The notes under the pieces were generated by a model. The model worked only from the letters and a program-made list of their open reading frames with translations, ran no database searches and was not told the DNA's origin. 64,000 nt of DNA, taken from positions 1-64,000 of the forward strand of contig NZ_WHPN01000391.1 of the NCBI RefSeq assembly GCF_009735685.1, in the 5' to 3' direction. Each line of letters opens with the position of its first letter. Positions within the stretch are counted from its first letter, which is position 1. The DNA comes from Streptomyces lycii (GTDB taxonomy: Bacteria > Actinomycetota > Actinomycetes > Streptomycetales > Streptomycetaceae). The position numbers were made by a program, and so were the translations under genes. This document shows positions 15,480 through 26,110 of this stretch, piece after piece.

Positions 15480-15884
15480 GGCGAGAGCTTCGGACCAGTC
15501 CGCGCGGGCTGCGCAGGTCGCGCAGGTCGCGCAGGGCCGTGCACGTCGTGTCAGGCATGCGGGCCCGGGCGGCTTCGGCAGACGGCCCGCTGCCGCAGGC
15601 CGAGCCGAACGGCCGGGCGGCAAGAGCGGTCGAGCGGGGCGGTGAGGGCGGCCGAACGGCAACGGTCTCCCGGAAGGCCGCCGCGCCGAGCACACCCGCG
15701 CCCGAGCACATGCGCGCCCAGCACACCCGAGCACACCGCGCCCGAGCTTGGCGCCCGGATCATGCGGTGCCAAGATCATGCGGCTCCCGGATCTCGCCGC
15801 GCCAGGACCGGGACGTCAGGTCCGGGACGTCAGCCCAGGTCTGAGCCGTCAGCCCGGCCTGAGCCGTCAGCCCGGCCTGAGCCG
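15480..15884. repeat. Gene-free gap ending in 18-bp tandem repeats
   Basis: No gene is visible between the PPOX gene and the convergent NUDIX gene. From about 15838 an 18-bp unit (GAGCCGTCAGCCCGGCCT) occurs about three times, and the last copy runs into the stop codon of the NUDIX gene. A smaller duplication of GATCATGCGG is at about 15757-15783. Confidence 0.6.
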
Positions 15885-16364
15885 TCAGCCCAGGTCCGGG
15901 GCGTGCAGTGCCCGTACGCCCTCGATGTTGCCGTCGAGGTAGTGCCGCAGCGACAGCGGAACGACCTCGACCGACGCGAGCCCGACCCGGGTGAAGGGGA
16001 TCCGCACGATCTCGTACTCCCCGCAGGGCTCGTCGACCTCGGGGCCGTGCCGCCGCGCGGGGTCCATCGACTCCAGCCGGCAGACGAAGAAATGCTGCAC
16101 CTTCACCCCGCAGGCGCCGTCCTCGCGGGTGTGTTCGACGGTGTCGACGAAGGCCGGGACGATGTCGGAGACCTTGGCGCCCAACTCCTCGTCGACCTCC
16201 CGGTGCAGGGCGTCGACCACGGTGGCGTCCTCCAGCTCGACGCCGCCACCAGGGGTGATCCAGTACGGCGGACGGTCCGGCTTCGTCCGCTTGATCAGGA
16301 TCATGTCGTCACCGTCGAGCAGGATGGCGCGGGCCGTGCGCTTGACCACGAACCGTTCGGTCAT
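15885..16364 (-). CDS. NUDIX hydrolase
   Basis: This 159-residue protein carries the NUDIX box GGGVELEDATVVDALHREVDEELG at about residues 37-60, for Mg-dependent cleavage of nucleoside diphosphate derivatives. The REVDEELG catalytic helix is intact, while the first glutamate of the consensus GX5EX7 is replaced by alanine. The ATG start begins MTERFVVKRTARAIL, a good family N-terminus. It is a single gene with repeats at its 3' end. Substrate unknown. Confidence 0.9.
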   Translation of the reverse strand: MTERFVVKRTARAILLDGDDMILIKRTKPDRPPYWITPGGGVELEDATVVDALHREVDEELGAKVSDIVPAFVDTVEHTREDGACGVKVQHFFVCRLESMDPARRHGPEVDEPCGEYEIVRIPFTRVGLASVEVVPLSLRHYLDGNIEGVRALHAPDLG

Positions 16365-16740
16365 GGGGAAGATGTCGCCCGCGGAACAGCCTCCGAAACT
16401 CCCCGCGAACAGGTTGTTCCGAGGCGCGCGCGGCCGGGACGCCCCGCCCGTCGGCAGACCCCGTCCCCGGACCCGTCCGCAGCCCCTGTCCGCGAACCGC
16501 CCGACCACCGGCCGGTCCGCGCCCCGCCCGCAGGCCCTGCCCGCGAACCCCCCGTCCACAGGCCCTCGGAACCGTCCGACCGCCCGGGCCACCGGGCCCG
16601 CCCCCGGGAACAGCCCCAGCCGCCCGCCCAGCGAGCCCCGCGAACAGCCCGAGCCTCCGGCCCGCCCCGCCAACCGCCGAGTCGCGCCGCCGCTCCGACC
16701 GCGCGCCGCCTCGTCGCCGTGCGCCGCCGCGCACCGCGTT
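16365..16740. other. Gene-free GC-rich gap
   Basis: I see no credible gene, terminator or regulatory motif here. The sequence is a run of Pro/Arg/Ala-coding-like triplets typical of degenerate Streptomyces intergenic DNA. Confidence 0.5.
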
Positions 16741-17895
16741 TCAGCCGCGCGCCGCCTCGTCCAGCGCCGCCAGCACGTCCGCCACCAGGTCCGCCGTGTC
16801 CTCGACGCCCACCGAGAAGCGGATGAAGCCCTCCGGCACGGCGTCACCGCCCCACCGTCCGCGGCGCTCGGCCGTGGACCGTACGCCGCCGAAGCTCGTC
16901 GCGTCGTCCACCAGCCGCAGCGCGGCCAGAAAGCGCTCCGCGCGGTCCTTGTCCGGCAGCGTGAAGGACACCACACAGCCGAAGCGCCCGCCCCGCATCT
17001 GTGCCTTCGCCATCCGGTGCGCCGGGTCGTCCGGCAGCCCCGGGTGGCGCAGCCCCGTGACGTCGGGCCGTTCGCGCAGCGCCTCGGCGAGCGCGAGCGC
17101 GGTGGCGGCCTGCCGGTCGACCCGCAGCTGGAGGGTGGACAGCGAACGGTGCGCGAGCCAGGCCTCCATGGGCCCGAGAATGGCGCCCGCGGTCTTCCGC
17201 CAGAGGCGGACGGCCGCCGCGAGTTCCGGGTCGCGGCAGGTGACGTAGCCGAGCAGGACGTCGCCGTGTCCGGTCAGCGCCTTGGTGCCGCTGGCCACGG
17301 AGAAGTCGGCGCCGAGTTCCAGCGGACGCTGGCCGAGCGGGGTGGCGAGGGTGTTGTCGACGGCGACGAGGGCGCCCCGGTCGTGCGCCGCGGCGGCGAG
17401 CCGCCGGATGTCGCACACGTCCAGGCCCGGGTTGGAGGGCGTCTCGATCCACAGCAGCTTCGCGCCGTCGAGGACGTCCAGCTGCGCGTCGCCGGCCGTC
17501 GGGGCGGTGCGCACCTCGACGCCGTACGTCTCCAGCCGCTCACGTACCAGGGGCAGCGCCTGATAGCCGTCGTCGGGCAGGACGACCGCGTCCCCCGTCC
17601 GCGCCTGGGACAGCAGGACGGCCGAGATGGCGCCCATGCCGGAGGGGAAGACCACGGTCTCCGTGTCGCCACCGGGGTGTTCCAGCTCGCCGATGGCCGC
17701 TTCGAGCCCGGTCCAGGTGGGGTTGTTCTCGCGGCCGTAGGTGTACGGGCCGGCCGGCTCGCCGGGCAGGTGGTAGTGGGCGGCGAACACCGGCCCCGGC
17801 ATGGTCGGCTCGTGGGCCACGGGCTCGGGCAGTCCTGCCCGTACGGCGCGGGTTCCGTCTCCGGTCGTGTTGCTCATACGGCCATCATCGGCCAT
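16741..17895 (-). CDS. Cystathionine gamma-lyase-type PLP enzyme of Cys/Met metabolism
   Basis: The 384-residue protein belongs to the Cys/Met metabolism PLP family (cystathionine gamma-lyase or gamma-synthase type). PLP Lys205 lies in ASGTKALTGHGD, the YTYGREN motif near residue 52 contacts the neighbouring subunit's cofactor, and VDNTLATPLGQRPLELGAD is typical of the family. It would act on sulfur amino acids in the cytosol. An alternative start six codons later (MSNTTGDG) is possible, as neither start has a strong ribosome binding site. Which reaction it catalyses cannot be told from motifs alone. Confidence 0.9.
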   Translation of the reverse strand: MADDGRMSNTTGDGTRAVRAGLPEPVAHEPTMPGPVFAAHYHLPGEPAGPYTYGRENNPTWTGLEAAIGELEHPGGDTETVVFPSGMGAISAVLLSQARTGDAVVLPDDGYQALPLVRERLETYGVEVRTAPTAGDAQLDVLDGAKLLWIETPSNPGLDVCDIRRLAAAAHDRGALVAVDNTLATPLGQRPLELGADFSVASGTKALTGHGDVLLGYVTCRDPELAAAVRLWRKTAGAILGPMEAWLAHRSLSTLQLRVDRQAATALALAEALRERPDVTGLRHPGLPDDPAHRMAKAQMRGGRFGCVVSFTLPDKDRAERFLAALRLVDDATSFGGVRSTAERRGRWGGDAVPEGFIRFSVGVEDTADLVADVLAALDEAARG

Positions 17896-17924
17896 CGGTT
17901 CTCAGCCATTGCCCTTGGGAGGCG

Positions 17925-18305
17925 TCAGTCCTTGCCGTCGGGCAGGGCCACGTTCACCGCCCAGGACACCACGGCGATGATCAGGCCGCCGAGCACCGCC
18001 GTCCAGAAGCCGTCCACGTGGAACGCGAGGTCGACCTGGTCCGCGAGCCAGGAGGTGAGCAGCAGCATCAGCGCGTTCACGACGAGCGTGAACAGGCCGA
18101 GGGTGAGGATGAAGAGGGGCAGCGACAGCAGTTTCACGATCGGCTTGACCACGAGGTTGACCAGCCCGAAGATCAGCGCGACGAGAATCAGCGCGAGGGC
18201 CTTCTCCCCGGTGCTGTTGCCGGTCAGCGTGATGTCCTGGAGCAGCCAGGTGGCCACGGCCAGGGCGCAGGCGTTGGCGATCGTCTTGACTACGAAGTTC
18301 AGCAT
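17925..18305 (-). CDS. Phage holin family IV-type small membrane protein
   Basis: This 126-residue protein is almost wholly hydrophobic, with four membrane segments and the conserved pattern ALILVALIFGLVNLVVKPIVKLLSLPL characteristic of the widespread phage-holin superfamily IV (YvlD-like). In Streptomyces it is a chromosomal housekeeping-type gene of unknown function and not a sign of a prophage. It lies 29 bp upstream of the Cys/Met lyase gene on the same strand, and diverges from the cupin gene. Confidence 0.9.
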   Translation of the reverse strand: MLNFVVKTIANACALAVATWLLQDITLTGNSTGEKALALILVALIFGLVNLVVKPIVKLLSLPLFILTLGLFTLVVNALMLLLTSWLADQVDLAFHVDGFWTAVLGGLIIAVVSWAVNVALPDGKD

Positions 18306-18363
18306 GGTGTGATCGTCCCAGACGGGGGCGGGCGAGTGGGAGACCGAGGGGACAGGGGTGGAG

Positions 18364-18681
18364 ATGAAGGCGTTCCGGCTGGACGACCTGGAGGCCGAGC
18401 GGGCGGCCAACAACGGCGCGTATCTGCAGTTCCTGCGGGAGCGGAACATGTCGGTCGGGCTGTACGCCCTCGACGCGGGCACCGTGGACCCGCAGCAGCC
18501 GCACCGGCAGGACGAGGTCTACTTCGTCGTCAGCGGACGGGGCGTGATCACGGTCGGCACGGAGACCACCCCGGTCGCCCGGGGCAGCGTCGTCTACGTG
18601 CCCGCGGGGGTCCCGCACAAGTTCCACCACATCAGCGAGGATCTGCGGGTCATGGTGGTGTTCTCTCCCCCGGAGAGCTGA
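18364..18681 (+). CDS. Single-domain cupin protein
   Basis: The 105-residue protein has both cupin motifs: HRQDEVYFVVSGRGVITVG (metal-binding His and Glu) and GSVVYVPAGVPHKFHHI. Such small cupins bind a metal ion and may be isomerases, dioxygenases or sensors; the role here is unknown. I chose the ATG at 18364, which has GGGGTGGAG in front; a GTG two codons earlier is equally open. It starts 58 bp from the divergent holin-family gene. Confidence 0.88.
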   Translation: MKAFRLDDLEAERAANNGAYLQFLRERNMSVGLYALDAGTVDPQQPHRQDEVYFVVSGRGVITVGTETTPVARGSVVYVPAGVPHKFHHISEDLRVMVVFSPPES

Positions 18682-18817
18682 GCCGCCCGGGTCCGGGCCC
18701 TAGGGGGCGGATCAGGGGACGACCGGGGATGCGGGCCCTCCGCCGGGGGCGGGTCCGCGGCTAGCATCGGAAGCAGCCGGAGAGCCCGGTGCCGGATGTG
18801 GGAAGCAGGGGACGACA

Positions 18818-19039
18818 GTGGCAGTCAAGGAGATCTTCGAGGGCCTGCCGTGGTGGGTGAAGTGGATCGCTGTGCCGGTCCTCGCGATCATCATCTTCGG
18901 TGGCCTGGTCATGAATGTGGTCGGCTTCGTCATAGGCCTGCTCTTCAAGCTGCTGGTCTTCGTGGCGCTCGTCGGCGGAGTGGTCTACGTCGTGCGGAAA
19001 TTCAGCTCCTCGTCGTCCTCCTCGCGCGGCGACTGGTGA
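18818..19039 (+). CDS. DUF5326-type small membrane protein
   Basis: This 73-residue protein starts MAVKEIFEGLPWWVKWIAVPV and has two membrane segments (about 15-35 and 38-58) followed by a serine-rich tail ending SSRGDW. I recognise the pattern as the Streptomyces family DUF5326, of unknown function. The start is GTG, with AGGGGA about seven bases upstream. A textbook terminator follows immediately. Confidence 0.85.
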   Translation: MAVKEIFEGLPWWVKWIAVPVLAIIIFGGLVMNVVGFVIGLLFKLLVFVALVGGVVYVVRKFSSSSSSSRGDW

Positions 19040-19044
19040 ACGAC

Positions 19045-19078
19045 GGAGCCGGCGTCCCCCGCCGGCTCCTCGTTTTTC
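19045..19078 (+). terminator. Intrinsic terminator with T-run after the DUF5326 gene
   Basis: A perfect ten-bp stem (GGAGCCGGCG/CGCCGGCTCC) with a five-base loop is followed by TCGTTTTT. This is the clearest classical terminator in the window. Confidence 0.93.
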
Positions 19079-19355
19079 GCAGCCGCGTACGGCCGTTCGC
19101 ACTCATGTCGGAGCGCGGGCGGCCGTTCGCGTTGCGCGGGCGCGTACGCGGACATTTCTTTCCGCGCCGGTCGGCTACTCCACGCGCATGAGCGGCTACG
19201 CTCCATAGCGGGCGGACCGCTCGGCGGTCCCGTCCTCTCTCGCGGTATCAGAAATATCACTCCTTGTAATTCCTGGGTGCACTGCGGACGGTAGTGACGA
19301 AAGGGATCAATCAGGCTCAATCGAAGCCACTTCGAGCGACACGGGGCAGTGGACC

Positions 19356-19793
19356 ATGCGCGACACGATTCAGGCAGAGCTGATGATGAGCTTCCTCGTC
19401 TCCGAGGAGCTCTCCTTCCGGATTCCGGTGGAGCTGGAGTACGACCCGGTCGATCCGTACGCGGTGCGCTTCACCTTCCACCTGCCCGGCGATACGCCGG
19501 TGACCTGGGCGTTCGCCCGGGACTTGCTGTTGGACGGGCTGAGCGCGCCGACCGGGGACGGTGACGTGCACATCGCGCCCGTCTCCGCCGGTCTCCTCTC
19601 GGACGTGTACATCCGGCTCCAGGTCGGCGACGAACGCGCCACCTTCCGGGCCAGTGCGGCCCCGCTGGTGGCGTTCCTCGACCGCGCCGACCGGATCGTC
19701 CCGATGGGACAGGAGCAGACGGTCGGCGACTTCGACGGCCGGCTCGTCGAGACCCTCGACCGGATCCTGACCCAGGCCCGCAACGCGGGCTGA
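19356..19793 (+). CDS. ssgA: Sporulation/cell division regulator SsgA
   Basis: The 145-residue protein belongs to the actinomycete-specific SALP family, which controls septum placement and FtsZ recruitment during sporulation. It contains MMSFLVSEELSFRIPVELEY, DPYAVRFTFHLPGD and PLVAFLDRADRIVPMGQE, which match SsgA rather than SsgB as I remember them. The start at 19356 aligns with the SsgB N-terminus (M-x-x-T-V/I-x-x-E); a shorter start at MSFLVSEE is possible. YibE/F and thiC follow, as in S. coelicolor. There the IclR-type activator gene ssgR lies directly upstream; it is absent here, where DUF5326 and a terminator precede ssgA. Confidence 0.92.
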   Translation: MRDTIQAELMMSFLVSEELSFRIPVELEYDPVDPYAVRFTFHLPGDTPVTWAFARDLLLDGLSAPTGDGDVHIAPVSAGLLSDVYIRLQVGDERATFRASAAPLVAFLDRADRIVPMGQEQTVGDFDGRLVETLDRILTQARNAG

Positions 19794-19848
19794 ACCGGTC
19801 CGGCCCCTCCCTCGGCGCCCTCAGGGGCCCGGGGCGGGCCGGGCCGGT

Positions 19849-21306
19849 TCAGTGCTTGCGGCGCCTGCCGCGCCCCCGGCTCCCGCGGGCCGCGCCCTCA
19901 CGGCGGGCCGGACCCGGCTCCCCGTGCTGCGGGACCGCGTTCGCCGCCCCCTCCCGCCCCGCTCCGGACTGCCCCGGAAGAACGGCCCCGCCGCCGAACC
20001 CGCCCCGGTCCGCCGAGACGACCAGCGCGGCGAGCCCCGTGGTCACCGGCACCGACGCGATCAGTCCGATGCTGCCGACGAGCGTACGGACGATCTCCTC
20101 CGCGACGATCTCGCTGTTGGCCACCGTGCCGACCCCGGCCTGCGCCACGGAGAACAGCAGCAGCAGCGGCAGCGCGGCACCCGCGTAGGCGAGGACCAGG
20201 GTGTTCACCACCGAGGCGATGTGATCCCGGCCGATCCGTATGCCGGCCCGGTACAACTGCCGCACGGTCATCGACGGGTCCGCCTGCTTCAGCTCCCACA
20301 CCGCCGAGGTCTGGGTGACCGTCACGTCGTCGAGGACCCCCAACGAGCCGATGATGACCCCGGACAGCAGCAGACCGCTCATCTCGATGTCCGGATACAG
20401 CCCGTGGATCAGCCCGGTCTCGTCCGAGGTGTTGCCGCCCAGCGCCGCCCAGCCGATGAAGACGGAGCCCAGCAGGCCGATCAGCAGCAGCGACACCAGG
20501 GTGCCGAGCACCGCGACGGACGTACGGGCCGTCAGCCCGTGGCACAGATAGAGCGCGGCCAGCATGATGGCGCTGCTGCCGACCACCGCGACCAGCAGCG
20601 GATCCGAGCCCTGGAGTATGGCGGGCAGGATGAACAGCGTCAGCACGGCGAAGCTCACCACCAGGGCGACCAGCGCGAACACCCCGCGCAGCCGGCCGAC
20701 CGCGACGACCGCGAGCGCGAAGATCCCCGCCAGCAGCGCCATCGGGAACTTCCGGTCCACGTCCGTGACGGAGTACTGGAGCGCCCGGGGCGCGTCCGGG
20801 GCGTGGGCGACGACCACGCCCTGGCCCTCGGTCAGCTTGCGGGTGGAGTCGGGCCGGACGATCTCGGTGAAGGTGCGCCCCTTGTCCTTGCCCGTGGTGA
20901 CCTCGACGGTCGCCTTGTCGCATACGCCGCCCTCGGCCTTCCCGCCGGACCCCTCTCCCCCGGCCGCCGGGGCGCCGCCCGCCGCCTCGCCCGGCGGTGC
21001 CTCGGCACCCGGCCCGCCCTGGCCGCCGCCCCCGGCACCGGTCTTCGAGCAGTCGACCCGCTCGACGGCCGTGACCTTCGCCTGTTCCATCTGCCGGTCC
21101 ATGCCGACACCGCTGGGCTCGTGGCCGGGCGTGCCGCTGGGCCACAGCACGGCCAGCCCGACGACCACGGCCGTCGCGAAGGGGATCAGCACGGCGGCGA
21201 TCACCCGGCGCAGCCGCCGGGAGACGGGCGCGGCCGGACCGTGGCCGTGGCTGTGCCCGTGCGCGTGGCCGGACGGGTGGGCGGGAGCTTCGGACGTCTG
21301 AGTCAC
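19849..21306 (-). CDS. YibE/F-like integral membrane protein
   Basis: This 485-residue protein has a histidine-rich N-terminus (HAHGHSHGHG), one membrane segment, a 100-residue extracytoplasmic region and then seven or eight membrane helices. The core includes GVLDDVTVTQTSAVWEL, typical of YibE/F-like proteins. The family's function is not established. GTG start. A Gly/Arg-rich tail ends the protein. It diverges from thiC and sits downstream of ssgA in convergent orientation, a gene order conserved in Streptomyces. Confidence 0.9.
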   Translation of the reverse strand: MTQTSEAPAHPSGHAHGHSHGHGPAAPVSRRLRRVIAAVLIPFATAVVVGLAVLWPSGTPGHEPSGVGMDRQMEQAKVTAVERVDCSKTGAGGGGQGGPGAEAPPGEAAGGAPAAGGEGSGGKAEGGVCDKATVEVTTGKDKGRTFTEIVRPDSTRKLTEGQGVVVAHAPDAPRALQYSVTDVDRKFPMALLAGIFALAVVAVGRLRGVFALVALVVSFAVLTLFILPAILQGSDPLLVAVVGSSAIMLAALYLCHGLTARTSVAVLGTLVSLLLIGLLGSVFIGWAALGGNTSDETGLIHGLYPDIEMSGLLLSGVIIGSLGVLDDVTVTQTSAVWELKQADPSMTVRQLYRAGIRIGRDHIASVVNTLVLAYAGAALPLLLLFSVAQAGVGTVANSEIVAEEIVRTLVGSIGLIASVPVTTGLAALVVSADRGGFGGGAVLPGQSGAGREGAANAVPQHGEPGPARREGAARGSRGRGRRRKH

Positions 21307-21379
21307 CCCCCGATCATCGCAAGAACCGAGGCCCCCTGTTCAGTGCGGAGGGAAGGCCGTTAGCGTGGGGGTGCTGTTG

Positions 21380-23318
<1,939 letters not shown>

Positions 23319-23338
23319 CCGGGACGGCCGGGTGAGGG

Positions 23339-23364
23339 GTGACCGGGCCGGGGCGCCCGGTCAC
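23339..23364. terminator. Likely bidirectional terminator between thiC and the kinase gene
   Basis: A perfect ten-bp stem GTGACCGGGC/GCCCGGTCAC with a six-base loop lies 20 bp after thiC and overlaps the last codons of the convergent kinase gene. Confidence 0.7.
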
Positions 23365-24782
23365 TGCCTCGTGCCCTGCCCCTCGGTGCCCTTCCGGCCG
23401 GCTTCCTCCCGCTGTTCGCGTCCCCGCTCCCCCGCCCCGTCGGCGTGTCCGGTCGCGTTCCCGGTGGCGTTGCCCGCGGCGTTGTCGGTGGGGTTCCCGG
23501 CGTTGTCGGTGGGATTTCCCGCGGATCCCTCCGCGGGAGCGCCGTGGGTCTCCTCCGCCGGCGGCCCGTCCGTGGTGTCCTGCGGTGCCGGTTCGCTCTC
23601 CGCCGGACCGGACGGTGACTCGTCCGGTGTCTGCGGCTGGTGCTCCAGCGCCGCCCGCCCGTCTCCGGGCCCGCTCTGCTGATCGCCGTCCGCGGGCGTC
23701 CGGCCGGGCTCGGAGGACGTCGGCGGGCCGGACTCGCCCGGGACGGGGCCGCGGAGCGTGTCTCCCGGACCGGAGCCGAGGTGGAACCCGAGATAGCCCG
23801 CGGCCAGCAGGGCGGCGGCCGCGGCCGCGGCGACGGGCACCGCCGCCCGGCGGGAACGGCGGCCCCGCCCGGGCGGGGCCGGGGTCTCCGGGCTTCCCGG
23901 CTCAGCCGCCGCTGCCGCTGCCGTGGCCGTGGCGGCGGGGGCCGTGGCGGCGGCCACGGTGGCGGGTGCCACGGCCACCGTCTCCGCGGACTCCCCGGCG
24001 AGGAAGCGTGCCGTCTCCGCGGCGGTCGGGCGGGCGAGGGGGTCCTTCGCCAGCATCCGCAGCACGAAGCCCGCCAGGGCCGCGGGCACTCCCGAGCGCA
24101 GTTCGTCGGGGGACTGCGGCTGGGCGTTGACGTGCTGATAGGCGACGGCGGCCGGCTCGCCGAAGAACGGGGGGCGGCCGCACAGCGTCTCGTACAGCAC
24201 GCAGCCCAGCGCGTAGACGTCGCTCGGCGGCCCGGAGTCCCGGCTCCGGAGGCGCTCCGGGGCGAGATAGGCGCTGGTGCCCAGGAGCGCGTTCTTCCGG
24301 GTCAGGGACGAGGAGGACGCGGTCGCCCGGGCGATGCCGAAGTCGGCGATCTTGACCGTGCCGTCGTCGGCCAGCAGCAGGTTGGCGGGCTTGATGTCCC
24401 GGTGCACCACGTCGCAGGCGTGGGCGGCGACCAGTCCGGTGGCGGCCTGTCCCACGACCCGGCGGGCCTCGCCGAGAGCGAGCGGGCCGTACGCCTCGAG
24501 TTCCTTCCGCAGGCTGTGTCCGGAGACCAGCTCCATCACCAGATAGCAGCGGCCGTCCTCGTCCCCGAAGTCGTACGCGGCGACCACGTTCGGATGGTTG
24601 AGCCGGGCGGAGATACGGGCCTCCTGGCGGAAGCGCTCCGCGGCGTCGTCCACCGCCGCGTGTTCGAGCAGCAGCTTGACGGCGACCTCACGTCCGAGTT
24701 CGGTGTCCTCGGCCCGCCACACCTCTCCCATGGCGCCGCGGCCGATCAGCTCCACCAAGCGGTACCGCTCAGCTGTCAGCAC
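23361..24782 (-). CDS. Membrane-anchored serine/threonine protein kinase (PknB-like, no PASTA domains)
   Basis: The 473-residue protein has a complete Hanks-type kinase domain at about residues 5-265: glycine loop GRGAMGEVW, VAVKLL lysine, HRDIKPANLLL catalytic loop, DFGIA and LAPERL. A single membrane helix (about 318-338) is followed by a disordered extracellular tail of about 135 residues. That tail contains Asn/Gly-rich repeats (GNPTDNAGNPTDN) instead of PASTA domains. The GTG start has GGAGG at seven bases. Targets are unknown. The gene converges with thiC and may share its terminator. Confidence 0.94.
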   Translation of the reverse strand: MLTAERYRLVELIGRGAMGEVWRAEDTELGREVAVKLLLEHAAVDDAAERFRQEARISARLNHPNVVAAYDFGDEDGRCYLVMELVSGHSLRKELEAYGPLALGEARRVVGQAATGLVAAHACDVVHRDIKPANLLLADDGTVKIADFGIARATASSSSLTRKNALLGTSAYLAPERLRSRDSGPPSDVYALGCVLYETLCGRPPFFGEPAAVAYQHVNAQPQSPDELRSGVPAALAGFVLRMLAKDPLARPTAAETARFLAGESAETVAVAPATVAAATAPAATATAAAAAAEPGSPETPAPPGRGRRSRRAAVPVAAAAAAALLAAGYLGFHLGSGPGDTLRGPVPGESGPPTSSEPGRTPADGDQQSGPGDGRAALEHQPQTPDESPSGPAESEPAPQDTTDGPPAEETHGAPAEGSAGNPTDNAGNPTDNAAGNATGNATGHADGAGERGREQREEAGRKGTEGQGTRQ

Positions 24783-25183
24783 GACGTCGCCTCCTTCACC
24801 GGCTGCCGGAACGCGCGATGCCGGGCCCGGGCGCGCCCGGGAGCCCCGCCTGCGGGTGGAAGCGTGATTCTGCCCGCACCCCGCCCGTCCGGCGAGGGCG
24901 CGCGGCCGCAATTCCCACCGCGGCACCGCGGCGCCCAATCGTCACACAAATCCTGTGGACGGGGTGTGAAGTTTCCATGACCGGTATCTCCGGGGGAATG
25001 CGCGGCTACGAGTAACGGGTGCGGAGCGGAACTCGCAGTGAGGAATACGCGCGGGACGGAGCCGTCCGTGCGCCGGCACGGCGGAAAGCCGGGACGGCCG
25101 GCCGAAGAGGCGGAGCCGCCCGGCCCGGGAGTGACTGTCCCACCTTGCCTCCGGTACATCGCACCACAGCCGATTGGATCAGC
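24783..25183. other. Divergent intergenic region upstream of the kinase gene
   Basis: No gene is visible. The region must carry the promoter of the kinase gene and of the small membrane protein. The less GC-rich segment around 24935-25020 is the most promoter-like part, and includes one TGTGGACGG, a weak DnaA-box variant. I see no operator. Confidence 0.45.
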
Positions 25184-25519
25184 ATGAGCCACATACACGA
25201 GCCCGCCCCCCTGCCCACCCGGGAACCCGAACCCCGAGGTGAGACGGCGTCCCGCCGCACCGCTCTGGTCATCCACACGATCGCCGACATCGCCGCCGCT
25301 TTCCTCGGGCTCTGGATCCTGCTCCACCTCCTGGAGGCGAACGAGGGCAATGTGTTCGTGCAGTTCGTGGAGGCCGTGGCCGACTGGCTCGCCGGCTGGT
25401 CACAGGACATCTTCACCATGGAGAGCGAAAGCGTGCGTTTCGTTCTCAATTACGGCCTGCCCGCCGTCGTCTATCTCGCGGTCGGCCACGGCATAGCGGC
25501 GCGGCTCCGCCGGGCCTGA
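25184..25519 (+). CDS. Small membrane protein of unknown function
   Basis: The 111-residue protein has two hydrophobic segments (about residues 28-50 and 90-107) separated by an acidic amphipathic stretch. The N-terminal 25 residues are polar and proline-rich. The GC pattern in this frame is coding-like, and the frame ends at a clean stop, but no good ribosome binding site precedes the ATG. I do not recognise a family. Confidence 0.65.
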   Translation: MSHIHEPAPLPTREPEPRGETASRRTALVIHTIADIAAAFLGLWILLHLLEANEGNVFVQFVEAVADWLAGWSQDIFTMESESVRFVLNYGLPAVVYLAVGHGIAARLRRA

Positions 25520-26110
25520 CCGGACCGGACAGGCCCGGAACCGACAGGCCGGGAACCGGCAGGCCAGAACCGGCAGGCCCGGAACCGACAGGGCCGACCG
25601 GAACGGACGGGCCCGCGCCGGAGGCCGTTCGCGTGTGGATCGGGTGAACACCCGGCGCTTTTGCCGGGCGGATTTTCACCGGATCGATACGGTCCGCAAG
25701 GTTGCTCACGCGCAGCAGCTTTGCGGGCCGTATCGCCTTCTCGCGGCGCCCGCGCACCGAGCGGGGCTCCTGCACGGCATTTCCGGACGGGGCGTGGCTC
25801 CCATGCGGCGCTTGCGGACCGGGGCGCGGCTTCTGCGCGGCGCTTCCTCACTTCTTCTCCGCGGCGCTGCGGTATTCCTTCTCCGCGGCGCCGCCGCACG
25901 GCGCCGTGGCTTTCCCGCGGCTTCCCACGGTTTTCCCGCGGCTTCCCCAGGGCTTCCCCAGGGCTTGGCAGCGTTTCCCGTCGGCCCGTCGGCCCGTCGG
26001 CCCGTCGGCCCGTCGGCCCGTCGGGCCCGTCGCGCCTCGCGCCTCACTCCTTGCCGCCGTCGTCCCGGACACGGGCTTCCCGGGGTCGCGAGCACGCCGC
26101 CCCGGGGCCG
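25520..26110. repeat. Gene-free gap with several short tandem repeats
   Basis: The 590-bp gap contains degenerate copies of a GGAACCG(A/G)CAGGCC unit at about 25535-25600. Further on are paired copies of CTTCTCCGCGGCG at about 25853-25890 and a clean 9-bp array CCCGTCGGC (about six copies) at about 25978-26030. None of the open frames in it has a ribosome binding site or a recognisable motif. Confidence 0.6.

Noticed and set aside
18131-18144. GTTTCACG half of a parS at about 18.13 kb
   Set aside because: Only one half of the palindrome is present (followed by ATCGGC), so it is within chance.
17925-18305. Phage holin family protein as evidence of a prophage
   Set aside because: This family is widespread as a chromosomal membrane protein in Streptomyces, and no other phage genes, integrase or att site are nearby.
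25520-26110. Open frames in the gap before the LLM oxidoreductase gene
   Set aside because: They are repetitive, rich in Arg/Ala/Pro and have no ribosome binding site or family pattern.
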